From Alnus glutinosa (Eukaryota; Streptophyta; Magnoliopsida; Fagales; Betulaceae), in the NCBI RefSeq assembly GCF_958979055.1, contig NC_084896.1, positions 3,100,001 to 3,164,000 of the forward strand: DNA of 64,000 nucleotides. The letters are read 5' to 3'. Below, piece after piece: positions 1 to 10,496 of this stretch (within the stretch, counting starts at the first letter, position 1; every line of letters begins with the position of its first letter). The notes under the pieces are model-generated. The model did no database searches. It saw only the letters and a program-made list of their open reading frames with translations, and had not been told where the DNA came from. Position numbers and translations under genes: made by a program.

Positions 1-59
1 TTTGTTGCGGCATGCTCCTCAGATTTACTGATTCCCAGGGGGCCTCGGGCCCTACTTAG

Positions 60-1521
60 TTGACTAACATAAATTATAGATACAAATAGAAAATCTTACT
101 ATGAATTTTGAAGAGAAAAGTGTCTTTAAAAAAAAGGAGGAAGACGGCCATAAAGCCATTATGGAGAAGAGAAAGATTGAATCATAGGATTAAAGAAGTT
201 TCAAACTTTCTATTACACATATCTTAACCTACCCCACCTTTAGCCCTCGGTATCATCGGCTTTAGCTTTTTTACCTACCCCAAAGCCCTCTCGTTAGCCT
301 ATTGATGATGTATGTAATATCGACTACTAAGGTCCTTAACTTCAATAAGCATTGAAGTTATTTGTTATGAAAGTGGTAAAATTGAAGAAGCTTACAAGTT
401 TTACAACCAACACATCAATGCAAAATATTCAAAGTAACAGGTTCTGGCTTCTGTAGATTTTGGTGAGCAGAGAGGTCATTTCAAGAATAAAAGACAATGA
501 TTTTGAAGTTAAAAATGGAGATGACTTTCAAGAAAAAATATACTACAGATGAAAACCTTTTAGGATCTGCAAGTATTACGAAGGATTTTGAATTCCGGAT
601 TCCAGGTATAATATTTTTTTTTTTGATAAGTAAATAAAGTTTTATTGAAATTCCAGGTATAATATTCCAGCAACATAAGAACAAACACATGCTCTCACAT
701 GCAACTGCAACCACAAGCATGTGATCGCACACACACATACACAAAGAGAGCCAAGGTCCACATTGTAAATATAATTCTTATCAGAACAAGTAAGCATTAC
801 AAAGCCAAAAAGTATATAGGAAAACAATACAAGGAAAAAACAATTATATCTTTAACAAAATGAATCATCGTGTTCAGAAGAACTGTAAATATATATGTAG
901 TGGTCGCTCACTCAAAATGGTTCAGAAGCTCAAAAATTAAATAACAAACAATGAAGCCCCAGCACAAAGAACTTCATAATTAAGCATATGTCAATCATTC
1001 TCTTTTATCCGTTACTTCTTTTACATCTAATTCCAAATTTCTGGCAACTACACAGAAATTACTTACTATATTGGAGCCAAACCAGTGGTGTTAATACTCA
1101 AGAAAAAAGCAAAAATATTACATTATAAAAGCAACCTTTGTATCAGGCAACCACATATGATGTACTAACAACCTGAAATCATCATGAGGCTACTATTGAA
1201 GGATATCAACTATCAAAACCAAACCCCAGCTGGGCCAGCCCCGTGTTGGTTGCCGAGAAAATACCCCAACAAACACCACATCCTACGCTAAAATATTTTA
1301 ATTTTAATTATGAGGAAAAATGAAATGATACCCTCAACTCTTTTGATCCAAACGCAAACATCAATCGTATTTTATATATGCTATCAAATACGGGGAAAAA
1401 AAAAAAGGTTCTGAATTTCCTTTCCTTTTCCTTCATTTTATCAGCAACCAACCAGAGGCCAAGAAGCATCATACAAATCAAAGGAAAAATGGGAAAACGA
1501 GTTGAAGATTGAGAGTGCGAC
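60..1521 (-). other. Probable first intron of the partial left-edge gene; no other gene seen
   Basis: AT-rich sequence without a convincing exon on either strand. It contains the micro-insertion at 616-649. The extreme left edge (about 1-58) has a weak acceptor-plus-open-frame pattern on the minus strand that could be the next exon, but its peptide does not resemble the family I expect. Confidence 0.35.
599..666 (-). mobile_element. Micro-insertion with LINE-type tail, 17-bp target duplication
   Basis: The 17-mer ATTCCAGGTATAATATT occurs at 599-615 and again, perfectly, at 650-666. The 34 bp between them, read on the minus strand, contain AATAAA, then TTTACTTATC, then nine A. This is the expected layout of a target-primed LINE insertion truncated almost to its poly-A tail. 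The terminal ACTTATC-A(n) is shared with the insertion at 63747 and resembles the LINE end at 33893-33911. Confidence 0.7.
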
Positions 1522-1693
1522 CTTGGAGGGCTCTGGAGAAGCCAACGCAGGTGGGGTTTTTGGATTTGGATTTTTGCAGCGATGAGTAGTAGAGACATCC
1601 CTTGCATGACTTTCCTTTCGATCCTTTGCTCTGACTAGGGTTAGGGTTTGGATTGTCGAATCCTCCTTCTCCGTCTTCTTTGTCCCCCTCCAT
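1522..1693 (-). CDS. First coding exon of a small plant protein with a CKGCLYYS motif (partial gene)
   Basis: The ATG at 1693-1691 opens 57 codons followed by a splice donor (CAAG|GTCGCA, exon end 1522). The peptide has an acidic, Asn/Pro-rich start, then KGKSCKGCLYYSS (about residues 26-38) and a KSKSKNPTCVGFSRALQ end. From memory this matches the start of a plant-only family of small uncharacterised proteins (DUF8204-like) with a Cys-x2-Cys core near the N-terminus. An in-frame upstream Met inside an Arg/Glu-rich stretch is probably just the translated CT-rich 5' UTR (about 1725-1747). I could not find the expected following exon, which carries a conserved KYACVGYS-type block, between 1 and 1500. 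The first intron must therefore be longer than about 1.4 kb, with the rest of the gene off the left edge. Function unknown. Confidence 0.6.
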
Positions 1694-2130
1694 TATTTTT
1701 CGGCAAAATATTTTCAATTCCTCTCTCCGTCTCTCTCTCTCTCTCACAAACCTATGAATTAGCGGCGTGTGTCTTGGAATCTGAGTAATACATTTATCTG
1801 AAAAATAATGGAAAAAGGGTAAGAGGGTAAACTATATTTAATATTTTCTGTCTAAAAATCAGCAATGTATACATTTTCGTATCATTTTTTAAAATTTAAC
1901 ATCATTATAAAAATAATCCCACATTTTTTATGCATTTTAAAACATAATTTTTATTTTATTTTTATTTTGGGATGTAGCGAATTGGTTATTATGACAGATA
2001 TAGTAAGAATTGGATTTTTTTTTTTTTTTTTTTTTCATCAAGTGTTAATCCAAAGACCACCACACCCGGTCACTTTAAAAATAATTGAGATAAAAATATA
2101 ATATATAGCATTTATCATATAATTTAAATA

Positions 2131-2319
2131 TTAAGAAATGTTACGTATCACACAAATATGCCACAAAGTTGATGGGACAAGATTTAATAACCATTGAATG
2201 TATATATATAAGAAGGATAAATCTCTAAGGAGTAGCTCAATCGGCTGAAGATCACGTTTTAAAAAGTGGAGGTTATTAGTTCGAATTTCTACTTCTCCTT
2301 TTTGTATGGACATAAAAAA

Positions 2320-2351
<32 letters not shown>

Positions 2352-2432
2352 AAAAAGACAAATGTAATAACTATTAAACCTTGTCATATCGGCTTTGCAA
2401 AATATTTGTGTTGGATATAACATTTCTCTTAA
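2131..2432. mobile_element. MITE with terminal inverted repeats, split by a nested SINE
   Basis: The left arm from TTAAGAAATGTTACG and the right arm ending CATTTCTCTTAA are inverted copies over roughly 70 bp, with mismatches. Both ends are flanked by or begin with TTA/TAA, so a Tourist/PIF-type 3-bp target is possible. The arms are separated by the SINE at 2222-2356, so the MITE is older than the SINE. Confidence 0.6.
2222..2356 (+). mobile_element. tRNA-derived SINE, nested copy
   Basis: It starts TCTCTAAGGAGTAGCTC. It has an A-box-like TAGCTCAATCGGC, a B-box-like AGTTCGAATTTC, a short tail and a long A-rich tract. It matches the SINE copies at 19649 (+) and 46951 (-). A possible 7-bp target duplication, GAYAAAT, flanks it with one mismatch. 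Confidence 0.65.
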
Positions 2433-3870
2433 ATCTTATATTCAAAAATTCCTAGAATGTTTGAACCAACACATAAGAGACAACAACTTAATTTAACACC
2501 TAATAATTGTTTTAGATGGACATACAAGGCCAAAAAGTGAAAGAAAAAAATAGAGCAGCCTTTGGATCACCGCATGAGACTTCGAAAACAACTTAACGAG
2601 ATGTGTTCTCCATAAATTCAAATAACTCTTTAAATATTAAAAAAAACAGTTGAAAAAGATATCATTCGACTTCATATTTGTAAGTGAATTGAATGGCTAA
2701 TGTTATATTTTATTTTAATTCTGCAGTCAATAATAAGAATAAATTAAAACTTAAAAGTCTTTCACCGCACCAATGCTTTTGGTCTTTAAGCATATCAAGC
2801 TAGGATTTGCCGATTTGGACCTTGTCGGCTTAAAGGTCTATGATTTCGAAATGATTTTTCTTTTTTCTTTTTTTGTTATTTCACTCTCTTGCTGATTTGC
2901 TCTATGAGGAAAGACAAAAATAAAATAAAATTAGCAAGCTAAAACTCGTTTATTTGAAAAATGCTCGAGAACAAAACAAGCCAAACTCAAAATAGGGTCT
3001 GAGAATCGAACCGAGCTCAAGCTTAGATACACATTCAACGAGCCAAGTCTGAACATGCCAACCTCGGCTCGATTACAGCCCAAATTGTGATCTCACTGAT
3101 CTACAAAGGATAACCTGGCACATACATTGGAAGAAAAACGATGCCTTTTTGGATTCAAACCCCAAAGGGGCAAACATTTCCAAGCCATTAAAGTTCAGAA
3201 CCCAAAGCTTTTTGCATTAAAGACTTGAAAGTTACATGATCATTAGGCTCTGAGGTATACTACGACCTGTCAAAAGTGCTGAACTGGTCCAGTTTGAATG
3301 CCTTCAAACCATGGCACAGCAATGCAGAAACCATAAACTAATTGAAGGTCAATAACAGCTCTTCAGCTATAAAATTTGCAACCAGCTTCTGGTTACAGGA
3401 AAAACAGTTTTCTAACTCCACAACTTCATTCAATTTTTCTGCATTGTGATGTTACAAAGTTTTCACATTCCAGGAGTTCAATAGTACTATATCTAAATCA
3501 AACAAAATAGAAAAAAAATAATACAATCAAACAGGGATCAAACTTTTTCAACAGAAATCCAATCTAAAGTCTGTAATGATGATATTGCAAGGTTCTAAAT
3601 CATGGAAAAGTAGACCACCTAATACATTAAAGAAGTTCAAGGAATTTGCCGAGAAAATTAGACCTCAAAAGGCTAACACTATTGACATACAGCTTTTATT
3701 AATAGACAAATCTATTCCCAACTCAAGCACAAGCACACTAAATCAACACATTCCTACCATAGAGTTTCAAATCCACTCCGGTAAATCTATCTTCAATTGA
3801 TCATAAGAAACAGGCTTGAGATAAAAGCATAATAAATAGAATAATCACCGAGAACACGATCTCTCATCCA

Positions 3871-5181
3871 TCAGTACCTCCTGGCAAAGCGATCCATAAA
3901 CCTGCCAGAAGGGCACTCATATGCCAGATGTCCCCGTCCACCACAGTTGTGACAGATCATCAAGGGGCCCATGCAATCCCTGCTCATATGACCCGGCTGC
4001 TGGCAGCTTCTGCATACAACATCGCGGTAACCACTACTGCGAACACCACCTCCCCGCTCTGCAATGGTGTTGGTTTTTGGGCACTGTCTGGCCACGTGAC
4101 CAGCTACATTGCACAAGTTGCAGATGGGATCATTTGGACAGTCACGTGCTAGGTGGCCCGTCTTCCTACAATTGTTACATGCCTTTTCATTTGTACAGTC
4201 AGCTGCAATATGACCCTGCTTATAGCAGTTGTTGCACAGCCTCAAGTCCCCAGGTGGTAGTGGGGGAGCCGTGCACTCTTTAGCCCGATGTCCAGCCTTA
4301 CCGCAAGTGTGGCAGATGCCCTCATTGGGACAGTTGCTGGCCATGTGACCAGGTTCTCGACAGTTCCAGCACAGCGATTTTGTGGTGCATTCTGAAGCAA
4401 TGTGCCTATACAGACAAGAATATGTCAGAATTGACAAGGTCTCATTTAAGAAAGAAAAATTAGGAGGGAGAGCAACACCACTGATTGTGTTACAAATTGA
4501 TTGAATCACTAGTTTAGGCAGTGATAGTGGATTAAGGGAGAATACAGAAAACGTGAAGATAGAATAGATGATGTGCTAATTCGGGTGGCAAAGGAGTTGG
4601 TAATTTTGAGCGTAGCAATAGTACCTCAAATGCAGTGTGAGGAGAGCAATTGCTGTGCTTGCTGGTACTGCTTTTGGTAATGTGAAATAGTAGTTTTAGG
4701 TAGTTGTGTAGGCATTAATAGCAACTGAAATACAAGGCGGATGGGGAGGTGGAAGTGTTTGATGCAGTAACAGAGAGGCTCAAATTTACAAGAAATCAGG
4801 ATGTAAGCTAGACTAAAAGGATAAACTATCTATTTTCCAATGATGTATAATCTCCTAAAGTCTTGAACAACAAAGTGGGAACTTAAAGAAAGTAATATCA
4901 TTAAGTAGACAAGCTTTAACTTCGATGAACATATATGTTTCAATTAGAAAGCAAAAAATCAGTTTACTGACCCGGGCAGTCCGCAATTGTGACAAATTGC
5001 CACATTGGGGCATTCTCTAGCATAATGACCTGGACGTTTGCAATTCTTACAAAGGTCGTCTCGGCTGAAAACAAAACCATATACAGTAAACATTGAGTAG
5101 AAAACAAGGGCATGTTAAGTTCTACAATTTATCAAAAATATTCAGTAAAACAAACCAATATATTACTGAGTTTCTGGTGTG

Positions 5182-5215
<34 letters not shown>

Positions 5216-6029
5216 ACAAAGTATATCAGTTTCATACATGACAGGAATTTTCGAAAATAGAGCCTATAGAAAATGAAAAGCAATCCATATACTTGTCTCT
5301 CCAAATTGATATTGATCCAACAAAAACACCTCAAAACACCAGAAAAAAATGGCTTAATATCCTATGCAAGTTCTTGTCAAGACAAGAAGAACTAAATATA
5401 CAATTACATAAAATATGCAAAGAACCTGCATTAAAATACAAAACTATATTACTCGCAAGCTGCAATTCTGTAAAGATTTCTAAGCAGTGTAATAAAGTTT
5501 CAAGGAGTTCAACATGAACTTAACATACAAAATGTAACATTCAAACCAGTTTTTATGGAGCACAATGGGGGGAACAAAAGAATTTCTACAGCCTAGATGA
5601 CCTTCATCTGACCACGTGAATTGAGATCTATAAGTAGGATTAACACTGCTTTTTGAAAATCACACTGTTTCCGAACAGCAGTTCAAAAACCAAAAAGCAA
5701 AAGGCACATAATCATCCAGACACAAAATCATCTAATACAAACAAGGTTCTCATGAAAAAATTAAAGTATAAGCCTTAACACAAATATGATGATAATTACA
5801 CTCGGGGACCATCTCTAATGAAGCTTAAGAGTTTACTTTTTTCCCCCTAGCCCACATATTATGTTGAAAAAGAGAAAATTTATAAATGGTCAAAGTCAGA
5901 AAACCTGAAACCCCGACGTGAATCTCTCCTGTTAGGTGCATCACGATAGGAAAAGCGATCAGAACGGATCTTACGATCCGGTGGGCTCCTGCTCCTGCTC
6001 CTGCTTCTGCTCATGCTGTCCGAACTCAT
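3871..6029 (-). CDS. CCHC zinc-knuckle protein, GIS2/CNBP-like, nine knuckles
   Basis: Three coding exons: 6029-5905, 5064-4972 and 4405-3871. The total is 753 nt, giving 250 aa. The phases close and all sites are GT-AG. The start ATG at 6029 is the first in the exon after the 5' UTR intron. Residues 1-42 are Ser/Arg-rich (RSRSRSRSPP). Nine Cx2Cx4Hx4C knuckles follow, beginning at Cys47 and running almost to the C-terminus, with a Gly/Arg-rich spacer before knuckle 8. Proteins of this type (yeast Gis2, animal CNBP) bind single-stranded RNA or DNA and act in mRNA translation and stability. Nucleic-acid binding is therefore strongly expected, but a specific target cannot be read from sequence. 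Intron 2 (4406-4971) and intron 1 (5065-5904) carry no other gene; intron 1 has a (GA)n microsatellite at 5185-5214. Confidence 0.93.
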
Positions 6030-6066
6030 TTTCAAAATTATACTTCAAATACCTACCACCACTGAT

Positions 6067-7966
6067 CTGCAGAAATACCACCACCACAACACCACACAGC
6101 TGCTGCCTCCCTGTCCACATTACAACCACATACCCAACATCACATCCATGAGTCCAAACTGAACCCCTTCCTTTCCCCTTCAAAACAGAAAACACCAAAC
6201 CCCAACAGCAAAGAATACAAAATTTTCAACAAGCAACCATCTCATAGCAACTAAATATCACTTAACTCGGCACCCAGATATTGATAATGCAACTCCTCAA
6301 CCACATCCTTCATTAGAAATTCAAGCATCCCTTGCAACACGGTCAACATTCCCAATTTGACACCAAGCCTTATAAAGATACATAAACTGGATCCAGACTC
6401 CAACTTCTTTTGAAATTATCTTAACCGGGTGATGTTCTTTAGATAATAGCCTAAAGCATTTGGGAAGAGAATAAAGAGAGGAACAGAGTGGGACAAATTC
6501 CTCGTCATACATGATGGAGAAAAATATTCAACTGTAGGTATGGCCACAATATGAGCTCAAGATGATAGGAAAACATCAGTAGATAATTCAAATAATTTCC
6601 AAAGGAGCATTTTCAATATAGGAGATACAGAGGGAGAACAAGATGTTTCCACAATGAGCTAGGTACAACATTACTGAAATGACCCATTAGAAAAGAGAGA
6701 TATATCTCCAATCTAATCTCTCTGTGCCCCATCCAAATATAGGAACCAGATGGTACATTATGGCAGCTCTACATCATTTCTGCATTTTTTGTTGGATGTC
6801 AGATGTCATGCTGAGGATTTCCCCATGCATATAGAAATCTTGAACTCAAAAAATCTGACGCCATTTGCAATACGCTTAAGCTTTTAATGACAATAAATTC
6901 ATCAATAAAAACATATACAACCAACGCCAATTCAGATCCCATAAAGAACTCGCAAAACCTTTAATTATATATAGAAAATAAACTCAATACTTTGGCGTGA
7001 AACTAACATTACCCATTGTGCTCTACTAAAAAAAAAAAAAAAAAATTCCCCACAATCTCCCTTTCCCTCTCTTCAGTGTTCCAAAGAGTAAGTCCCTCTT
7101 TCAACACACTTCTCACCACCACCAAGAATCAACCCCTACTAATTTTTTCAGCGTTTTCTTCCAGAGCAATCAGAAACACGTTCACATCAGTCTGTGTAAA
7201 AAGCCTAGATATTTGATAGGTTATAATTTGTAAATAAAGAACACTTTGGCATTTCAAGGGGCCAATCCCTCCTCTCTCTAGCTCACGGCTAGTAGAAGCA
7301 GAACACTTTGATATAATTTTCTGGATCCTTTTCATTAAGAAATAGACTGACTTAAATACACATGATGTACTGATAACTGCTACTAACTTAAGTGACCCAA
7401 CACCTTCACTGCCATTTCATACCCATCCCTAACCATTAACTGCAATTAAGTGTCTCATTTTCCATGGAATGACCCAACTGCTACCCCACGCTCATCCACA
7501 CCAGAAGGTAAGATGGAAGACCAATGACTTTCTAACTAAATTAAAGACACTTTCACGTGATAACAAGGACAAGTACATAAGATAACTAAGCACCTAATAA
7601 ACGCATGTTAATAAAATACCTTTAACTACTATTAGGCCCATAACAGTTGGATACTTCCAGAATCATCCACTTTGCTTACACAGAAATCAATAATTCTTTT
7701 CCATCTCTTTATTTTTCAAAATTAACCCTCACAATAAAAATCTTCGCCGTGTGACAACTCCCAACCTAGCGTCAACCAAATAAAATCACGCAAAAGATGA
7801 ACCCTAAACCAAAAGGGAAGAATAGGAAACAATCACAAACCAATTCTCAAAATCCATACACGCAAACCAAGTACATGTTACATGTACATGCGAAAACATA
7901 CAAAAGTAACAATTAGCCCTAACCCTAAAACTTTCGCGCATCTGAGAAAATATAAGGGGGACGAAC
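6067..7966 (-). other. 5' UTR intron of the CCHC gene
   Basis: On the minus strand a donor (CATCAG|GTTCGT) lies at 7966-7965 and an acceptor (TTTCTGCAG) at 6068-6067, leaving 37 nt of leader before the ATG at 6029. No other gene is visible inside. Near its 5' end the intron holds a telo-box-like CCCTAACCCTAAAA (plus strand, about 7917-7930), a motif common near the starts of plant translation-related genes. The splice pairing is inferred. Confidence 0.5.
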
Positions 7967-8090
7967 CTGATGCTATGGGCCTATGGCTCAGTACGGGTCC
8001 AGGTGGTGCTGCGGCTTCGAGAGCTGCGGATGAAGAAGATGTACCAACGCGTATCTGTGACGGTGCGATTTGGGGGGAAGATTAGCCGCT
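7967..8090 (-). promoter_or_regulatory. Likely 5' UTR first exon of the CCHC gene
   Basis: A GC-richer stretch without an ATG on the minus strand ends in a good donor at 7967|7966. It sits just inside the G-rich promoter motif at 8184-8216. The transcription start is not determinable from sequence. Confidence 0.45.
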
Positions 8091-8183
8091 AAACGGTGTA
8101 GTTTGTGGAATTACGTCCAGAGCTGCTTCTGGTTATAAAAGTTGGAGGCTATGGCCTCACCTCGGCATTTCAGATAAGTTATT

Positions 8184-8216
8184 GGGCCGGGGTCGTGGTC
8201 GGGGTCGGGGCCGGGG
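8184..8216 (+). promoter_or_regulatory. G-quadruplex-capable G-runs upstream of the CCHC gene
   Basis: Runs of G occur at 8184-8186, 8189-8192, 8201-8204, 8207-8210 and 8213-8216, separated by short TC/CC linkers. Four runs of GGGG with loops of 8, 2 and 2 nt fit a G-quadruplex pattern. It lies about 100 bp upstream of the inferred leader exon, in an otherwise AT-rich region. Confidence 0.6.
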
Positions 8217-8647
8217 CCGAAAATGCCTAAATTAGGATTGTCAACCCGTTGTTCCTAATAAACTATTGATTTTTTTTATTCAAAATTCTTTTAATTCAGT
8301 ATATTAAATTTTTTAATAAATAAAATATAAGTAAATGTTATTTTAACTACTCGGTTTGTAAAATTGAGCAATATATACCCATATCGGGATAGGTACCTTA
8401 ACAAAAAAATTTGGTAAGTTTTTACGGTGCTACACTCACCAAATGTTTTTTTAAGAAAAAAAAAACACATTTTTTTAAAAAATTTTATAATTCTCTCATC
8501 TCAATAAAGAATAAATAAATAAATAAAAAGAATAAACCAATGATAAACAAATCTTTGAGAATAGTATTTAAATAAAATAAAAGTGGAATGGATAGCTAAA
8601 ATTAAAAAGAAAATTTGTTAAACAAAATGTGTAGAAAATTTTCAAAA

Positions 8648-8893
8648 AGAATAAAAATTTCTTACAAACTGATCTGTAAATTTTTTTTTAAAATTCACAT
8701 GTAAAAATGACATGTGTCCTTTAAACATGTGAGAGACACATAATTTTTTTTTTATTAATGTTATTAATAAAGATGTAAAAAGTACATGATATTTAAATAA
8801 TATATGATTCTCGCGTGCTAAATGATACATGTCAATCTTATATGTGAGTTGTAGGAAATTTCCTACAAACCAATTTGCAATAAAATTTTGTCG
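8648..8893. mobile_element. MITE, ACATGTGAGA family
   Basis: Terminal inverted repeats around TTCTTACAAACTGATCTG on the left and TTTCCTACAAACCAATTTG on the right, with internal inverted CATGTGAGAGACACAT-type motifs. Related sequences form the cluster at 56755-57740. Confidence 0.5.
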
Positions 8894-10215
8894 AAAAAGG
8901 AAAAATAATTGTGAAAAAGTGAAAATCATGTATTTTAAGAACATGTCAATTTAATAAATTGAATTTGAAAATTTTTATCCAATTTAAGTCAAAATTTGTC
9001 ATTTTATATAATTTCTTAAATCATAATCGTTGTTTTGGAATCTTGTCCTATCATTGTATCAATATATGTGATTTTTATCAATCCATCCATTCACTACCTC
9101 AGTACTTACAACATTTTACACAGATTTAAAATAATAAGTAAGATTTATGCAATTGTATCAATAGAGTAATATCTTGAAAATTGTAAAAGAACTTGATCAG
9201 AATGCCTTAATGGAATTATGCCTTAATGGAATTATGTCTTAAGTTGGAATTTCTGTGTTATTCGAATAAGCAAGCCACACCCACAACTTTCATTGGTATA
9301 TCATAAGTTGAAAGAGAAAGAGAAAAATAAATAAATAAATAAATAAATGTAACACACTAACATGTTACATAACCATTATCGAATCCAGATCTCTACCAAT
9401 TTTTACTTAAATTGTTAGCAATTTTAACAAATAATATGAGAGAGTATCTACGATGCCTACCTACCTTAGCATGTGAACAGGCTGCACAAAACATTTTGAG
9501 ACAAGTAGGCCTCGTAAAAACTCTTTACATTTACTATCCAAATTACTAACAATCCGTACAACAAAATTGTTAAAAATATCTATCCACCGTTACCTAAATT
9601 TGAAGAGATTTAATGTTATCTAAATCTTTACTTGTAAATATTTTGTATTTTGAGCTGTTTGTTAATGTTTTCGATTTTTTTGCTAAAAAAACAAAGCTTT
9701 TATGAAAAGTGTTATCAAACGAATCCAGTTTTCATTTTAAATTGAAATTTTTTTTCTAGTTTTGATAAGTGAGATTATACATGTGAGAATTACATATTCT
9801 ATTAATAATGCACGTGATAATTATATGTTTTAAAAACACGTGTGATTTTTTTCTTATGATAAAGGAAATAAATTTATTTCAACACAATTTAAAAAAAAAT
9901 AAAAATAATAATAATAATAATAATAATAATCTTTAAAGAAAAGGTAGCATCACCCGTGACCAACATATAAGGTTGCAACTTGTTGATGGTATGCAAAGAT
10001 GAGTAATATGGTTGGCAGTTTTAGGGCTGCAAAGTTGCAGGTAACCGTCAGTCTTAAATTAACTTAATGACCCAAAAAGAAAAGGACAACACAGCCGCAC
10101 ATGTCCCTCATTTATACTTCGATTTTATCTCCACTGAAAAGAAAAAGAAAAAAAAAAAAAAGAAAAAAAAAAAAGACACAAATAATCTGTGCAGATGACT
10201 TTATAGCAGTAATAT

Positions 10216-10496
10216 TTTTAAATCATCACTTATCATAAAAATTTAAGTTGATAAAAAGAGATAAATTTAATCATTTAATCAATACTTTAACACTCTCTCT
10301 CACGTGTGGACTCAAATCCTATTTTTAATAGGTGAAGCTCATCACGTGAAATAGTTAATTAGAATGAGAGTAAATAACGAAGTCAAGGTTCAAACTCAAT
10401 ACTTTTAGTTTTGATACCATGTTAAATCATCACTTATTCTAAAAGCTTAAGGTGATAAAAATAAGTAAATTTAATTAATTGATCATAACTTTAACA
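10216..10496 (-). mobile_element. SMART-like miniature LTR element (77-bp LTRs)
   Basis: Direct repeats of 77 bp lie at 10216-10292 and 10420-10496. The right copy begins TGTTAAATCATC and ends CTTTAACA, the TG...CA form of an LTR. Next to the right LTR the plus strand reads TTGATACCA, the complement of a tRNA-Met primer-binding site, so the element runs on the minus strand. The left LTR adjoins CTCTCTCTCAC, a purine tract on that strand. The total is about 281 bp. Degraded relatives lie at 15219-15445 and 39617-39815. Confidence 0.6.

Noticed and set aside
1..58. Possible second exon of the left-edge gene on the minus strand (acceptor-like AAG/TAG and an open frame with PEAPWESVNLRSM).
   Set aside because: The peptide does not match the block I expect after exon 1, and the sequence is cut by the window edge. 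Too little to support.
3921..4283. Plus-strand open frames opposite the zinc-knuckle exon.
   Set aside because: Antisense shadows of the CCHC coding exon.
5185..5214. GA microsatellite as a regulatory GAGA element.
   Set aside because: It lies within an intron and similar simple repeats are scattered through the window; no reason to assign a role.
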